This document shows, one piece after another, positions 1-8,059 of a stretch of 63,972 nucleotides of DNA (within the stretch, counting starts at the first letter, position 1; every line of letters starts with the position of its first letter). Both the position numbers and the translations under genes were made by a program. The notes under the pieces were generated by a model. That model was not told the DNA's origin, ran no database searches, and was given only the letters and a program-made list of their open reading frames with translations. Source of the stretch: Caldifarciminota bacterium (lineage in GTDB: Bacteria > Hydrothermota > Hydrothermia > UBA1063 > CAJXJZ01); NCBI GenBank assembly GCA_026986775.1, contig JALSNX010000004.1, forward strand, positions 133,622 to 197,593, in the 5' to 3' direction.

Positions 1-1
1 T

Positions 2-385
2 GTGGATAGAATAAGACCACGTACTGTGAGAGTAAGAGGACCAAGAACCATTCTCAGAACCATGCGATTTGTTACCACAGATACGGTGTCACTGGATACG
101 TTTAAAACAGGAAGATATAAAGTTAATGTTGGACTCAGAACCAATCTCAAGTATGTTACCATATTGAACCCAAAAAGGGCAGAGATATATTTTACTGTTA
201 CAAGGTTTGTGTATGATACGCTTAAAGTGAAAACAGATAATAAAACTCTACTGGTTTTTGTCGTTTACCCGGACACAGTGAGTTTTCAAAGTGATAGCAT
301 TACATGTAGTATAGATTCTGTATCCAAAATTCCATCCTGCAAAGCACCTTCTCAAGTACTGATTCAGAAGGTAACATTTAAATAG
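2..385 (+). CDS. YbbR-domain protein, C-terminal part
   Basis: This is the 3' end of a gene that begins before the window; the frame is open from base 2, so the GTG there is probably internal. The 127 visible residues start with a YbbR-type repeat (a V-x-V-x-G-P motif, then hydrophobic strands and a V-x-L core) and end in a further beta-rich stretch. YbbR repeats form extracytoplasmic domains; the best-known member, CdaR, regulates the cyclic-di-AMP synthase CdaA. Whether a cdaA gene lies upstream cannot be seen here. The gene is followed by an inverted repeat. The domain call rests on the V-x-V-x-G-P pattern alone, so confidence is moderate. Confidence 0.6.
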   Translation: MDRIRPRTVRVRGPRTILRTMRFVTTDTVSLDTFKTGRYKVNVGLRTNLKYVTILNPKRAEIYFTVTRFVYDTLKVKTDNKTLLVFVVYPDTVSFQSDSITCSIDSVSKIPSCKAPSQVLIQKVTFK

Positions 386-390
386 TAACA

Positions 391-414
391 GGAGGCAGGT
401 TTTAACCTGCCTCC
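391..414 (+). terminator. Perfect inverted repeat after the YbbR gene
   Basis: GGAGGCAGGTT and AACCTGCCTCC are separated by two bases and can form a GC-rich hairpin five bases after the YbbR stop codon. No run of T follows, so it is either a weak or factor-assisted terminator or a 3'-end stabilising hairpin. Confidence 0.5.
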
Positions 415-550
415 AGACACGGGGAGGTGTTTGTTCATTATTATAACAGCAATAACAATGCCAGACCTGGAGGGCCTAAAACTCTCAGTATGCCGCGCTT
501 GTATTGTGTATTGATTCTGTTCTGTAAATTTTCGTTATAGCAAAATTGTG

Positions 551-579
551 GGAACAATTTGCACTATTTACGTGTCTAA
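551..579 (+). promoter_or_regulatory. ECF-type promoter of the sigma factor gene
   Basis: GGAAC at 551-555 and GTCTAA at 574-579 match the -35 and -10 signatures used by RpoE/SigW-like ECF sigma factors and differ from the sigma70 boxes seen elsewhere in the window. The start codon of the ECF sigma gene lies 18 bases downstream, so the sigma factor probably activates its own transcription. Confidence 0.6.
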
Positions 580-596
580 TATACTGGAGCATGTGA

Positions 597-1067
597 GTGG
601 ACTTTGATAAGATTTATAAAAAGTACAAGGATGCTGTTTACAACTATGTATTCTGGCGTGTTTATAATGAAGAGGATGCGATTGATATTACGCAGGAGGT
701 TTTTGTGAAAGTATACAAAGGTCTTGATGGTTTTCAGGGCAGAAGTTCTATTAAGACATGGATTTTTTCCATTGCCCATAACACAGTGTTGAATTTTCTT
801 ACGAGAAAGAAGATTGATGAAAATGATATTGAGGTACATTTCCTTAGCGATGGAAGTTATAAAAGGATGGAGGTAAGGATTAAGGTGCTCAGGGCAATGG
901 AAAAACTTTCACCAGAACACATGGAAATACTTAAACTGTACTATTTTGATGGTTTTTCCTATAAGGAAATAGCAAAACTTTTGAAAATAAGCACCGGTAC
1001 GGTAAAGTCAAGGTTAAATAGAGCGAAAACGAGTCTCAGAGAAAATCTGGGGGATTTCCATGGATAA
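597..1067 (+). CDS. ECF-family RNA polymerase sigma factor
   Basis: A 156-residue sigma70-family protein with the two-domain ECF layout. Region 2 occupies roughly residues 5-75 (an ITQEVFVKVY core followed by a KTWIFSIAHN segment that contacts the -10 region), and region 4 spans about residues 100-150 as a helix-turn-helix with the FSYKEIAKLL and GTVKSRLNRAK motifs. It starts at GTG; the upstream ATG at 591 is followed directly by TGA. An ECF-type promoter lies just upstream, suggesting autoregulation. Its 3' end overlaps the next gene by 8 bases, so the two are translationally coupled, as expected for a sigma/anti-sigma pair. The stimulus is unknown. Confidence 0.92.
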   Translation: MDFDKIYKKYKDAVYNYVFWRVYNEEDAIDITQEVFVKVYKGLDGFQGRSSIKTWIFSIAHNTVLNFLTRKKIDENDIEVHFLSDGSYKRMEVRIKVLRAMEKLSPEHMEILKLYYFDGFSYKEIAKLLKISTGTVKSRLNRAKTSLRENLGDFHG

Positions 1068-1512
1068 CAGGGAACTTGAGAAGATTCTCAGGAGTTTTAA
1101 GAAAGTTAAGGCTCCCGAGGAACTTGATGAAAGGCTCTTACCCTATCTTTCAAATAAAAAAAATAGTAGACGTAGATCGTATGTTATAGCCATAGCAACA
1201 GCAGGAATTGTACTGTCTATTGCTCTCTCTTCTATACTGAAAAGAAAAAGACTTTCCACATTCTTTTATGAACCACTTTATGCAGCTTATATGGTTCCTG
1301 GCTATTTTCAAACCAGCGTGGTAGTAACAGATGGTGAACAACTTAAAGTAATATTAGACGGTTATGTTATGGAGGATACGACGGTTTTGTCCACTGACAC
1401 TTTGAATCTTGAATTTGATACGTCTTCGGGATTACATTATCTTATTATAGAAGTAAGAGATAACAATGGGAACCTGAAATACACCAGAACTCTGGATATT
1501 TATTCTCTGTAA
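1060..1512 (+). CDS. Membrane protein, probable anti-sigma factor
   Basis: A 150-residue protein overlapping the ECF sigma gene. Residues 1-38 are charged and cytoplasmic, resembling the short sigma-binding arm of anti-sigma factors. One transmembrane helix follows at about residues 41-60, preceded by a KKNSRRR positive patch. The remaining ~90 residues are predicted to be extracytoplasmic and beta-rich. No zinc-binding HxxxCxxC motif is present, so it is not a classical ZAS-domain anti-sigma. The role is inferred mainly from position and topology. Its end overlaps the convergent barrel gene by 13 bases. Confidence 0.6.
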   Translation: MDNRELEKILRSFKKVKAPEELDERLLPYLSNKKNSRRRSYVIAIATAGIVLSIALSSILKRKRLSTFFYEPLYAAYMVPGYFQTSVVVTDGEQLKVILDGYVMEDTTVLSTDTLNLEFDTSSGLHYLIIEVRDNNGNLKYTRTLDIYSL

Positions 1513-2267
1513 AAAGACAGGTATGTTATGTAAGTGGGGCCCATAAGAGTGTGGGATTTTATCCTTACACCCATGCCCATCCGTTTCCCCCTTAAACCTA
1601 TGCCGCCCTCAACGGTATTGTTCTGGATACCAAAAACAACGTTGAATCCATGAGTAAACCATACTTCTGTGCTCAGGAAGGGACTTTCGTAGGACCCATT
1701 TTTTTCGTATCCAACAGTGAAGAATACTGAAGATGGATAGTTCAGAGATATAAGACCTCGCTGGGCTATTTTGCTTTTTTCTCCTGAAGAGAAGGTAAGG
1801 TCTGGTCTTAGGATGTTAAAAAGGGCATAACCTGCCATAAAGGGATAATGATTAAATAGCAGGGAAAAATCAAAAGTGCCTTTCAGTATACTGTTCTCAT
1901 TTTCAAGTGTCTCATATACAGCTCTTAAGTTGGCTCCCACACTAATATTGCTTATTTTAAAAACACCTCCTGTTATAAAAGTGCCTTCAGTATAAATGTC
2001 TGAGAGTTTTCGCATTCTAAATCCTGAAAAAAGATACATCCCTTTTATTCTGTGAAGTACACTGATTGAAGTATGTTTCAGCTCAGATGAGGAGTACGGT
2101 AATATACCTGTAAGGGTAATTGAGCTTTTATATCCAGTCCATGTAAGTGCAGCTGGCAGATACCATACATTCTGGGAATACAAGGATGAGGTACCCAGAT
2201 ATGTTGGCGTTTCGTACTGATAAAAGATAGAATAACCAAGTAATAATAAATTCAAAATATACAGCAT
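1500..2267 (-). CDS. Outer-membrane beta-barrel-like protein, function unknown
   Basis: A 255-residue protein with a short hydrophobic N-terminus (about residues 1-16) that looks like a signal peptide. The rest is a series of alternating hydrophobic/polar strands rich in Gly, Tyr and Phe, ending in an aromatic SFYRE terminus, as is common for outer-membrane barrels. The closest general resemblance is to PorP/SprF-like or small porin-like barrels, but I cannot assign a family. It converges on the anti-sigma-like gene and is divergent from the GGDEF gene. Confidence 0.5.
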   Translation of the reverse strand: MLYILNLLLLGYSIFYQYETPTYLGTSSLYSQNVWYLPAALTWTGYKSSITLTGILPYSSSELKHTSISVLHRIKGMYLFSGFRMRKLSDIYTEGTFITGGVFKISNISVGANLRAVYETLENENSILKGTFDFSLLFNHYPFMAGYALFNILRPDLTFSSGEKSKIAQRGLISLNYPSSVFFTVGYEKNGSYESPFLSTEVWFTHGFNVVFGIQNNTVEGGIGLRGKRMGMGVRIKSHTLMGPTYITYLSFYRE

Positions 2268-2305
2268 TCTTAAATTTTAAGATTCAAGCTGTGTACGGAC
2301 AAGCC

Positions 2306-2334
2306 TTGTGGTTTTAGTAATATGGGTTTAAAAT
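2306..2334 (+). promoter_or_regulatory. Sigma70-like promoter, leaderless start
   Basis: TTGTGG at 2306-2311 and TAAAAT at 2329-2334 are 17 bases apart. The ATG of the GGDEF gene begins only 7 bases after the -10 box and there is no Shine-Dalgarno sequence, so the transcript probably starts at or next to the start codon. Confidence 0.5.
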
Positions 2335-2341
2335 AATAGTA

Positions 2342-5300
2342 ATGCAGGATATTCTTCAGGAGACTTATAAGGACGAATTGACCGGTGTTTACAACAGAAA
2401 ATATCTCAATCTAATATTTGAGAGAGAACTTGCCAGATCAAGGAGATACAAAGACAGTCTTTCCCTCATGATTCTTGACCTTGATAATTTCAAAGAAATA
2501 AACGATTCTCTGGGACATCTTGAAGGTGACAAAACCCTTGTAAAGTTCGCGGATGTACTAAAGAATACTGTCAGGGAATCCGATACAGTGGTAAGATACG
2601 GCGGAGATGAGTTTGTTATCATAATTCCCTCCACCTCTTACGAAGGTGCAGTTAGACTTGGGGAGAGGATACTTGAAAATCTCAAAAAGGTAAACACCCC
2701 ATATGGACATTTAAGTGCAAGTATTGGTATATCAACGTATCCTGAACACGGTGTGGATTTTAAAAGTCTTTTTGACTATGCAGATAGATGTCTCTATGAT
2801 GCAAAGCGTTCTGGAAAGGGAAGGGTTGGTGTTTACAAGGATTCAAATCTTGTTCCCGGTATTCCCTCTCCTGTTCTTGTTGGACGTAGAGAAGAAAAGA
2901 ACTATGTGATAAAAGCAAGTAAGGAACCCCTCAAAATTCACTTTATCTCAGGTGATGCTGGAATTGGGAAAACAAGGCTTTTGCTTGATACTCTGTCCTC
3001 TTTAAATGTAAAATTTGCTCAGGGTATGGCCTATGGTGCCATAACTGCAATGCCCTATATTGCGATAAGAACTCTCCTGATTGACATGATAAGAAAGTAT
3101 CCCGTGGAATTCAAAGAGGCCTATGGTAAAATGCAGGAGTCGTCACGAATAGAGTTGGGTAAACTCATACCTCAACTTTCATCCTCTCAAACAGTGCAAA
3201 CGGGAACTGGCGATAAGTTTACTCTATTTGCAGCGGTATCTGATCTTTTTACCATGCTATCATCAAAAGAGCCACTGGTGCTGGCTTTTGACGACCTGCA
3301 CTGGGCAGATGAGTTGAGCCTTGAACTTGTTTACTATCTTCTCCATATGATGCTTCCCAATGTGGTTATGTTTGCAACTTACAGGAACGACGAAATTGCC
3401 GGTACTCCGCTGGAGAAAACCATCCACCTTCTTGGTAGAGAAAGATTATATGATGAACTGGTACTTCATCCTATGACTAAGGGAGAAGTTAAACTTCTTT
3501 CGGAAAGTATTTTAAAAAGACCCCTATCTCCTGAACTCATTGACAGAATATATGAGTTTAGCGGAGGAAATCCATTTTTCGTGGAAGAATTTATAAGAAC
3601 ACATTTTGATGCAGGGGCACTGAGGTATGTGGAGGGCGAGTGGACTCTTACCAATCCTGAGAATATCGTTGTTTCAAGGAGTATAAAGGATACAATTGAG
3701 AGAAAACTTGAACATCTTGGTAATAGGGAGAAGAAAGTTATACGATACGGTGCATGTGCTGGAAAGAGTTTTTATCCCGAAATTATAGCCAGAGCAATGG
3801 GCATGAATGTGGGTGAGGTTTATGGGATTCTGGATAAACTGGTGAGATTGAACATACTTATTGAAAGTGAGGGAGGTGAGGTCTATTCATTCAAGGAGGA
3901 TGCAATAAGGCTTGTGGTGCTTGATGATATGGGGGATGGGGTTAAAAAAGTCATATACGATTCACTGGCAAGACATCTTGAAGAGAAATACGGAGTCACA
4001 GATAACAGTGTGGAGATGGTCCTGCACTACTATTACCTTGCAAGAAATAAAGAAAAACTTGCACAGTATGGAGAACTTGCAGGTGATATGGCTCTAAAGG
4101 TCTATGCATATAACAGTGCAGTAAAGTACTATGAGTTTGCACTTCAGAGTATAAATGATGAAAAGAAAAAGGGTATTCTGCACAGAAAAATAGGCACAGC
4201 ATACATACACCTTGGAAGATATGAAGATGCGCTCAAACACTTCGGTGAAGCACTGAAGTATCTTGAAGATGAGAGAGGAGACCTTGAGGGGCGGTTTATA
4301 GCATATACGTATAATTTAATGGGTAACAGGAAAAAAGCCATAGAATACTATCGGCTGGCCATTGAACATACGGGTAGTCTTGCGGAAAAATGTGGCTTCA
4401 AATTTATGCTGGCATTCCATCTTGCACACGAAGGGAACCTGAAAGATGCAGAGCGCCTTGTACACGAGGCTTTAGAGGAACTTCCCTCTGAATCTCTTGA
4501 AGTCAAAGCCCTTGGGTATAATACTCTTGCGACCATTTATGAAATGTTTAATGATTCAGAACATCTTGAAAAGGCTGAACGGTATTTCATGAAGGCTCTT
4601 GAAACTGGTAAAAAAGCAAAGGCCAGTGCCCGTAATATGGCGGCTTTTTACAATAATCTCGGGGGATATTATGCCAGAAGAGGGATGTTTGATAAAGCCC
4701 TGCCCATGTTTATAGAGGCTAAAAAACTTCATGAGAAGACAAATTTCGCCTATGGAAAAAGTATGCTGTACGGGAACCTTGCCATGCTGTACATGGACAT
4801 GGAAATGTGTTCAAAGTCAATTGAATGTGCCACAAAAGGGATAAAGATAAACAATGCTATGGGAAGGGCATATCTCAATATTCCTCTTTATCTAATAAGA
4901 GGTGAGATGTATTTTGAACTGGCTCGCTATGAGGAAGCAGGTAGAGACCTTTACAAAGTTTGTGAGTATGCTAAAGAAAATAAAAAGCATAATGAATTTC
5001 TACGTGCCTGCCTTATTCTCCACAAACTTGCAGCACATATCAAGATTAACCTATGGGAAGAGTGTTACAACGAAATTTCCAGATCTATAGAAAAGGGAAG
5101 CGTTGATGCTCTTGATGCAGCTTTGTATACATTGTTTCTAACTCGTGAGGTGGATGAGGCAAAGAAACTGTTTAAAAACAACAAAAAGTCTTTTGAATCT
5201 ATGCTTAAAAGAGCCAGTACTTATAACAAACTTTTATATAAAGTATGGTCTTTTGTTCTGGGTTTTGATGAAATATCTGACATGAATGTAAAAAAGGTGG

Positions 5301-5476
5301 ATTTACCTGTCAGGAATAGAACTTATATTCATTATCTGATTGCAGAGGGTTACAGGAAAAAAGGTAATATTGAAAAATCTCTAAGATACATTGATGAGGG
5401 GCTTAAATTGGCGGAATCTTCAGACCTTTACAGATTAAAGGACCTCCTTTACAGACTCAGGGAGTCTATGAGTTAG
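2342..5476 (+). CDS. GGDEF-AAA ATPase-TPR signalling protein
   Basis: A 1,044-residue three-part protein. Residues ~1-165 form a complete diguanylate cyclase domain with an intact GGDEF signature (87-91) and an RxxD inhibitory site (RESD, 78-81) exactly five residues before it, so it should make cyclic di-GMP and be product-inhibited. Residues ~175-560 form an AAA/STAND-type ATPase with a Walker A motif (GDAGIGKT, 204-211) and a Walker B-like segment (LVLAFDDLHWAD) like those of MalT/LAL regulators and large adenylate cyclases. The remainder carries many tetratricopeptide-type helical repeats. No DNA-binding domain, signal peptide or transmembrane helix is visible. The repeats probably sense a partner and gate cyclase output. 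Its 3' end overlaps the convergent MFS gene by 42 bases. Confidence 0.88.
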   Translation: MQDILQETYKDELTGVYNRKYLNLIFERELARSRRYKDSLSLMILDLDNFKEINDSLGHLEGDKTLVKFADVLKNTVRESDTVVRYGGDEFVIIIPSTSYEGAVRLGERILENLKKVNTPYGHLSASIGISTYPEHGVDFKSLFDYADRCLYDAKRSGKGRVGVYKDSNLVPGIPSPVLVGRREEKNYVIKASKEPLKIHFISGDAGIGKTRLLLDTLSSLNVKFAQGMAYGAITAMPYIAIRTLLIDMIRKYPVEFKEAYGKMQESSRIELGKLIPQLSSSQTVQTGTGDKFTLFAAVSDLFTMLSSKEPLVLAFDDLHWADELSLELVYYLLHMMLPNVVMFATYRNDEIAGTPLEKTIHLLGRERLYDELVLHPMTKGEVKLLSESILKRPLSPELIDRIYEFSGGNPFFVEEFIRTHFDAGALRYVEGEWTLTNPENIVVSRSIKDTIERKLEHLGNREKKVIRYGACAGKSFYPEIIARAMGMNVGEVYGILDKLVRLNILIESEGGEVYSFKEDAIRLVVLDDMGDGVKKVIYDSLARHLEEKYGVTDNSVEMVLHYYYLARNKEKLAQYGELAGDMALKVYAYNSAVKYYEFALQSINDEKKKGILHRKIGTAYIHLGRYEDALKHFGEALKYLEDERGDLEGRFIAYTYNLMGNRKKAIEYYRLAIEHTGSLAEKCGFKFMLAFHLAHEGNLKDAERLVHEALEELPSESLEVKALGYNTLATIYEMFNDSEHLEKAERYFMKALETGKKAKASARNMAAFYNNLGGYYARRGMFDKALPMFIEAKKLHEKTNFAYGKSMLYGNLAMLYMDMEMCSKSIECATKGIKINNAMGRAYLNIPLYLIRGEMYFELARYEEAGRDLYKVCEYAKENKKHNEFLRACLILHKLAAHIKINLWEECYNEISRSIEKGSVDALDAALYTLFLTREVDEAKKLFKNNKKSFESMLKRASTYNKLLYKVWSFVLGFDEISDMNVKKVDLPVRNRTYIHYLIAEGYRKKGNIEKSLRYIDEGLKLAESSDLYRLKDLLYRLRESMS

Positions 5477-6625
5477 GTGCTGTTTTATTAAATGAATTGC
5501 AGCAATACTTCCCACAAACGCAACAAGTGAAGATATAATCAGACTGTAAATATAACTTCCTGTTATATCGTAAGCATAACCTCCTGCTGGTGGCCCTGTA
5601 AGGCCAGCGATACCATAGGCAAACGAAACAAAAGGATATATTTCTCCAATCCTTTCTATACCGAAGAATATGGATGCTCCGGTTGCGTAGAGCACGAAGT
5701 TTGCACCGAATGCGAGCCCTATAAATAGTGATAGAATAACAAAGAGCAAACCTGACTTTACAAATGCATAGATGGGTATCAATATGGCGATTATAATAAG
5801 CGATAATCTGATACTTTTCTGTATCCCAATCCTGTCTGCTATGTAACCCCAGAGGATTCTGCCAGCAGTATTTCCCATTGATAGAGATGAAATGGCCAGT
5901 ATTGCTGAAGTTGAATCAATACCAAAGTATAAAGCAAGTGGTTTTAAATTACCTATTATTACAAGACCTGCAAATGCTCCTGAAAACATGCCCCAGAATA
6001 ATGCCCAGAATTTAGTATCTTTCAGAAAATCAAGATTCCACTCTGCACTTTTGGTACTTTTTACGGTGTCTTTGGGGTCATTGAGGAAAAGAGAGGCTGT
6101 AATTATTATAAGTCCGTATGTTATGCCTATTATCATGAAAATGCGAGAAACAGGCATTCCTGTTTTCAAAAGTTCTCTTACGATAAAGGAAAGAAAAATA
6201 GCACCAGCCCCAAATCCAGAGGTTGCTATGCCTGTGATAAGACCTCTCTTTTGTGGAAACCATTTAACAGGACTGCTCAGCGCTGCTATATAGCCAAATC
6301 CGGTTCCTATACCTGACATTAACCCTATCCCTGTTATTAAAAAAAGAGGCCTGGCACCACTTTTACCCGCCATTATATACCCTGCACCAAATAAAATACC
6401 GCTTATGATTCCTGAATACATAGGTCCTTTGCTTTCAAGGAGCCTTCCACCAAAGACCATGGCAACGGGCAAAATTCCTATTATAAGACCGAAAATTATC
6501 TGTGTGAAACCTGTGGAAACTCCTATCTGTTCCTTGAGAGGTGGTACAAAAATGCTCCATGCATACAGGCCTCCCAGTGTAGCCATTATAAGAAATGAGG
6601 AGACCACAATCAGGTATTTTCTCAT
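5435..6625 (-). CDS. MFS transporter, OFA (oxalate/formate antiporter) type
   Basis: A 396-residue protein with twelve predicted transmembrane segments. The N-terminus (GGLYAWSIFVPPL) and the GGRLLE loop between helices 2 and 3 are typical of the oxalate:formate antiporter family of the major facilitator superfamily. Family members exchange small carboxylates, but many are uncharacterised and the substrate cannot be read from the sequence. It stands alone and converges on the GGDEF gene. Confidence 0.8.
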   Translation of the reverse strand: MRKYLIVVSSFLIMATLGGLYAWSIFVPPLKEQIGVSTGFTQIIFGLIIGILPVAMVFGGRLLESKGPMYSGIISGILFGAGYIMAGKSGARPLFLITGIGLMSGIGTGFGYIAALSSPVKWFPQKRGLITGIATSGFGAGAIFLSFIVRELLKTGMPVSRIFMIIGITYGLIIITASLFLNDPKDTVKSTKSAEWNLDFLKDTKFWALFWGMFSGAFAGLVIIGNLKPLALYFGIDSTSAILAISSLSMGNTAGRILWGYIADRIGIQKSIRLSLIIIAILIPIYAFVKSGLLFVILSLFIGLAFGANFVLYATGASIFFGIERIGEIYPFVSFAYGIAGLTGPPAGGYAYDITGSYIYSLIISSLVAFVGSIAAIHLIKQHLTHRLPESVKEVL

Positions 6626-6705
6626 GGGTAAAATTATACAGGTTAAGTTATGATTTGAATACTACATGCCCAAAACGGAAAACATAAAAATGTTCCAGCT
6701 TTTCC

Positions 6706-6734
6706 TTGACAGACCATTCAATGTCATTTAAAAT
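6706..6734 (+). promoter_or_regulatory. Promoter of the tRNA gene
   Basis: TTGACA at 6706-6711 and TAAAAT at 6729-6734 are separated by 17 bases, and the mature tRNA 5' end is 11 bases downstream of the -10 box. Confidence 0.6.
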
Positions 6735-6744
6735 TTATAATACT

Positions 6745-6818
6745 GGCGGTGTAGCTCAGCTGGTTAGAGCAGCGGAATCATAATCCGCGTGTCCGGGGTT
6801 CGAGTCCCTGCGCCGCCA
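6745..6818 (+). tRNA. tRNA with CAT anticodon (probably elongator Met)
   Basis: The sequence folds as a 74-nt cloverleaf: acceptor GGCGGTG/CGCCGCC with one G-T pair, D-loop TAGCTCAGCTGGTTAGAGC, anticodon arm GCGGA-ATCATAA-TCCGC with CAT at the anticodon, and T-arm with GGTTCGAGTCC. The first acceptor pair is G-C and the anticodon stem lacks three consecutive G-C pairs, so it is not the initiator. A tRNA-Ile with a modified CAU anticodon cannot be excluded. CCA is not encoded. Confidence 0.95.
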
Positions 6819-6861
6819 TATTTTATTTCTTTTCCATCTATTGTATTAGAATTCAAACAGT

Positions 6862-6890
6862 TTGACTTTCTCATCTAAAAGATTTATAAT
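6862..6890 (+). promoter_or_regulatory. Sigma70-like promoter upstream of the MBL protein
   Basis: TTGACT at 6862-6867 and TATAAT at 6885-6890 with a 17-base spacer, 29 bases before the ATG of the flavodiiron-like gene. Confidence 0.65.
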
Positions 6891-6919
6891 GTTAATCTAA
6901 TTTAAAAGTGGAGGGTGAC

Positions 6920-8059
6920 ATGCAGAAGGTTATTGAAATAGTTAAAGGGTATTATAAGCTACAATCCGATGAAAAAGATTTTCACAGAAATATCTACATA
7001 AGGAAGTTCCCCATAAAAAATGAAGGCCTTGGTTTGCTCTTTAATAGATTTAAAAGGAAGCAGAGTATCAACATGATTATGGATCCAGGAACGAAACTTG
7101 ACCTGCCACGACTTGAGGATACACTAAAGGAACTCATTGGAGGGCTCAAAAACCTTGATATTATATTTGTAAGTCACCAGGACCCTGATGTTTCTTCCAA
7201 TGTGTTGCCTCTTCTTATGAGAGCAAAGAATTCCGTTTTAATAGGTTCCATTGATTCTTGGAGACTGATTAAAATGTACGGGGTTCCACGTGGCAGGTTT
7301 AAAGCAGCAGAATCCTTTATATCGTCATACTTTGAAATACCAGGAACCAATTCAAAGATATACTTTGTTCCAGCATCTTACTGTCATTTCAGGGGTGCCA
7401 TGATGGTTTATGACCCTGATACAAGAGTGCTCTTCACAGGGGATTTTATGGCAGGTTTGAATACCATGAACAAACAATCCGTATATGCCGATGAAAGCGC
7501 ATGGCCGGGGATTGCTCTCTTTCATCAGATATATATGCCATCCAAAAAGGCTTTAAGAACGACAATTGATCTCATAAGAATGCTTACTCCAAAGGTAGAG
7601 ATTATAGCTCCCCAGCATGGCTATGTTATAAAGGGTGAACTGGTGGACGAGTTCCTTGAGAGATTGTATCATCTTGATGTTGGTGTGGATATTGAGGATG
7701 TAAACAATGTATACACTGGAAGGCTTGTTCTTGCCCTATCAGAGTTCTTAAACAAGGTAAGGGTTTATAACATAATAGTTCATACCAAACTGCTTAAACT
7801 CATGAAAGAGTCACAGACCAGAGACTTTACACAGCCTCTTGTGTTTATGGGAGACGAGGTCGCCAAGATAAATGTGGGTTATGAGCAGGCTGTTGAATAT
7901 ATTGTGAGTTTGATAAGAAGACACTTCAAGAAAGAAGAGGAGGAACTTCTTATTCTTTTAAACGATGCCCTTGTTGGTCTTTCTCTGCCAATTCCGCAGT
8001 TTATGGCATCTATTCTTACAGAAGAAATGAGGAAAGAGGTGTTTAAGGAAGTACAATAA
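6920..8059 (+). CDS. Flavodiiron-type metallo-beta-lactamase-fold protein (ODP domain)
   Basis: The ATG at 6920 follows a GGAGGG ribosome site; a GTG at 6908 is in frame but lies inside that site. The ~379-residue product has the metallo-beta-lactamase fold of the oxygen-binding diiron (ODP) part of flavodiiron proteins: SHQDPDVSS replaces the usual H-x-E-x-D-H metal motif, followed by a YCHFRGAMMVYDP strand, FTGDFMAG, and the APQHG histidine near residue 235. No C-terminal flavodoxin domain is present; the last ~130 residues are helical. Family members reduce O2 or NO at a diiron site or act as sensors. The missing flavodoxin and the D for E exchange make a sensor or atypical reductase plausible. 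Confidence 0.75.
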   Translation: MQKVIEIVKGYYKLQSDEKDFHRNIYIRKFPIKNEGLGLLFNRFKRKQSINMIMDPGTKLDLPRLEDTLKELIGGLKNLDIIFVSHQDPDVSSNVLPLLMRAKNSVLIGSIDSWRLIKMYGVPRGRFKAAESFISSYFEIPGTNSKIYFVPASYCHFRGAMMVYDPDTRVLFTGDFMAGLNTMNKQSVYADESAWPGIALFHQIYMPSKKALRTTIDLIRMLTPKVEIIAPQHGYVIKGELVDEFLERLYHLDVGVDIEDVNNVYTGRLVLALSEFLNKVRVYNIIVHTKLLKLMKESQTRDFTQPLVFMGDEVAKINVGYEQAVEYIVSLIRRHFKKEEEELLILLNDALVGLSLPIPQFMASILTEEMRKEVFKEVQ

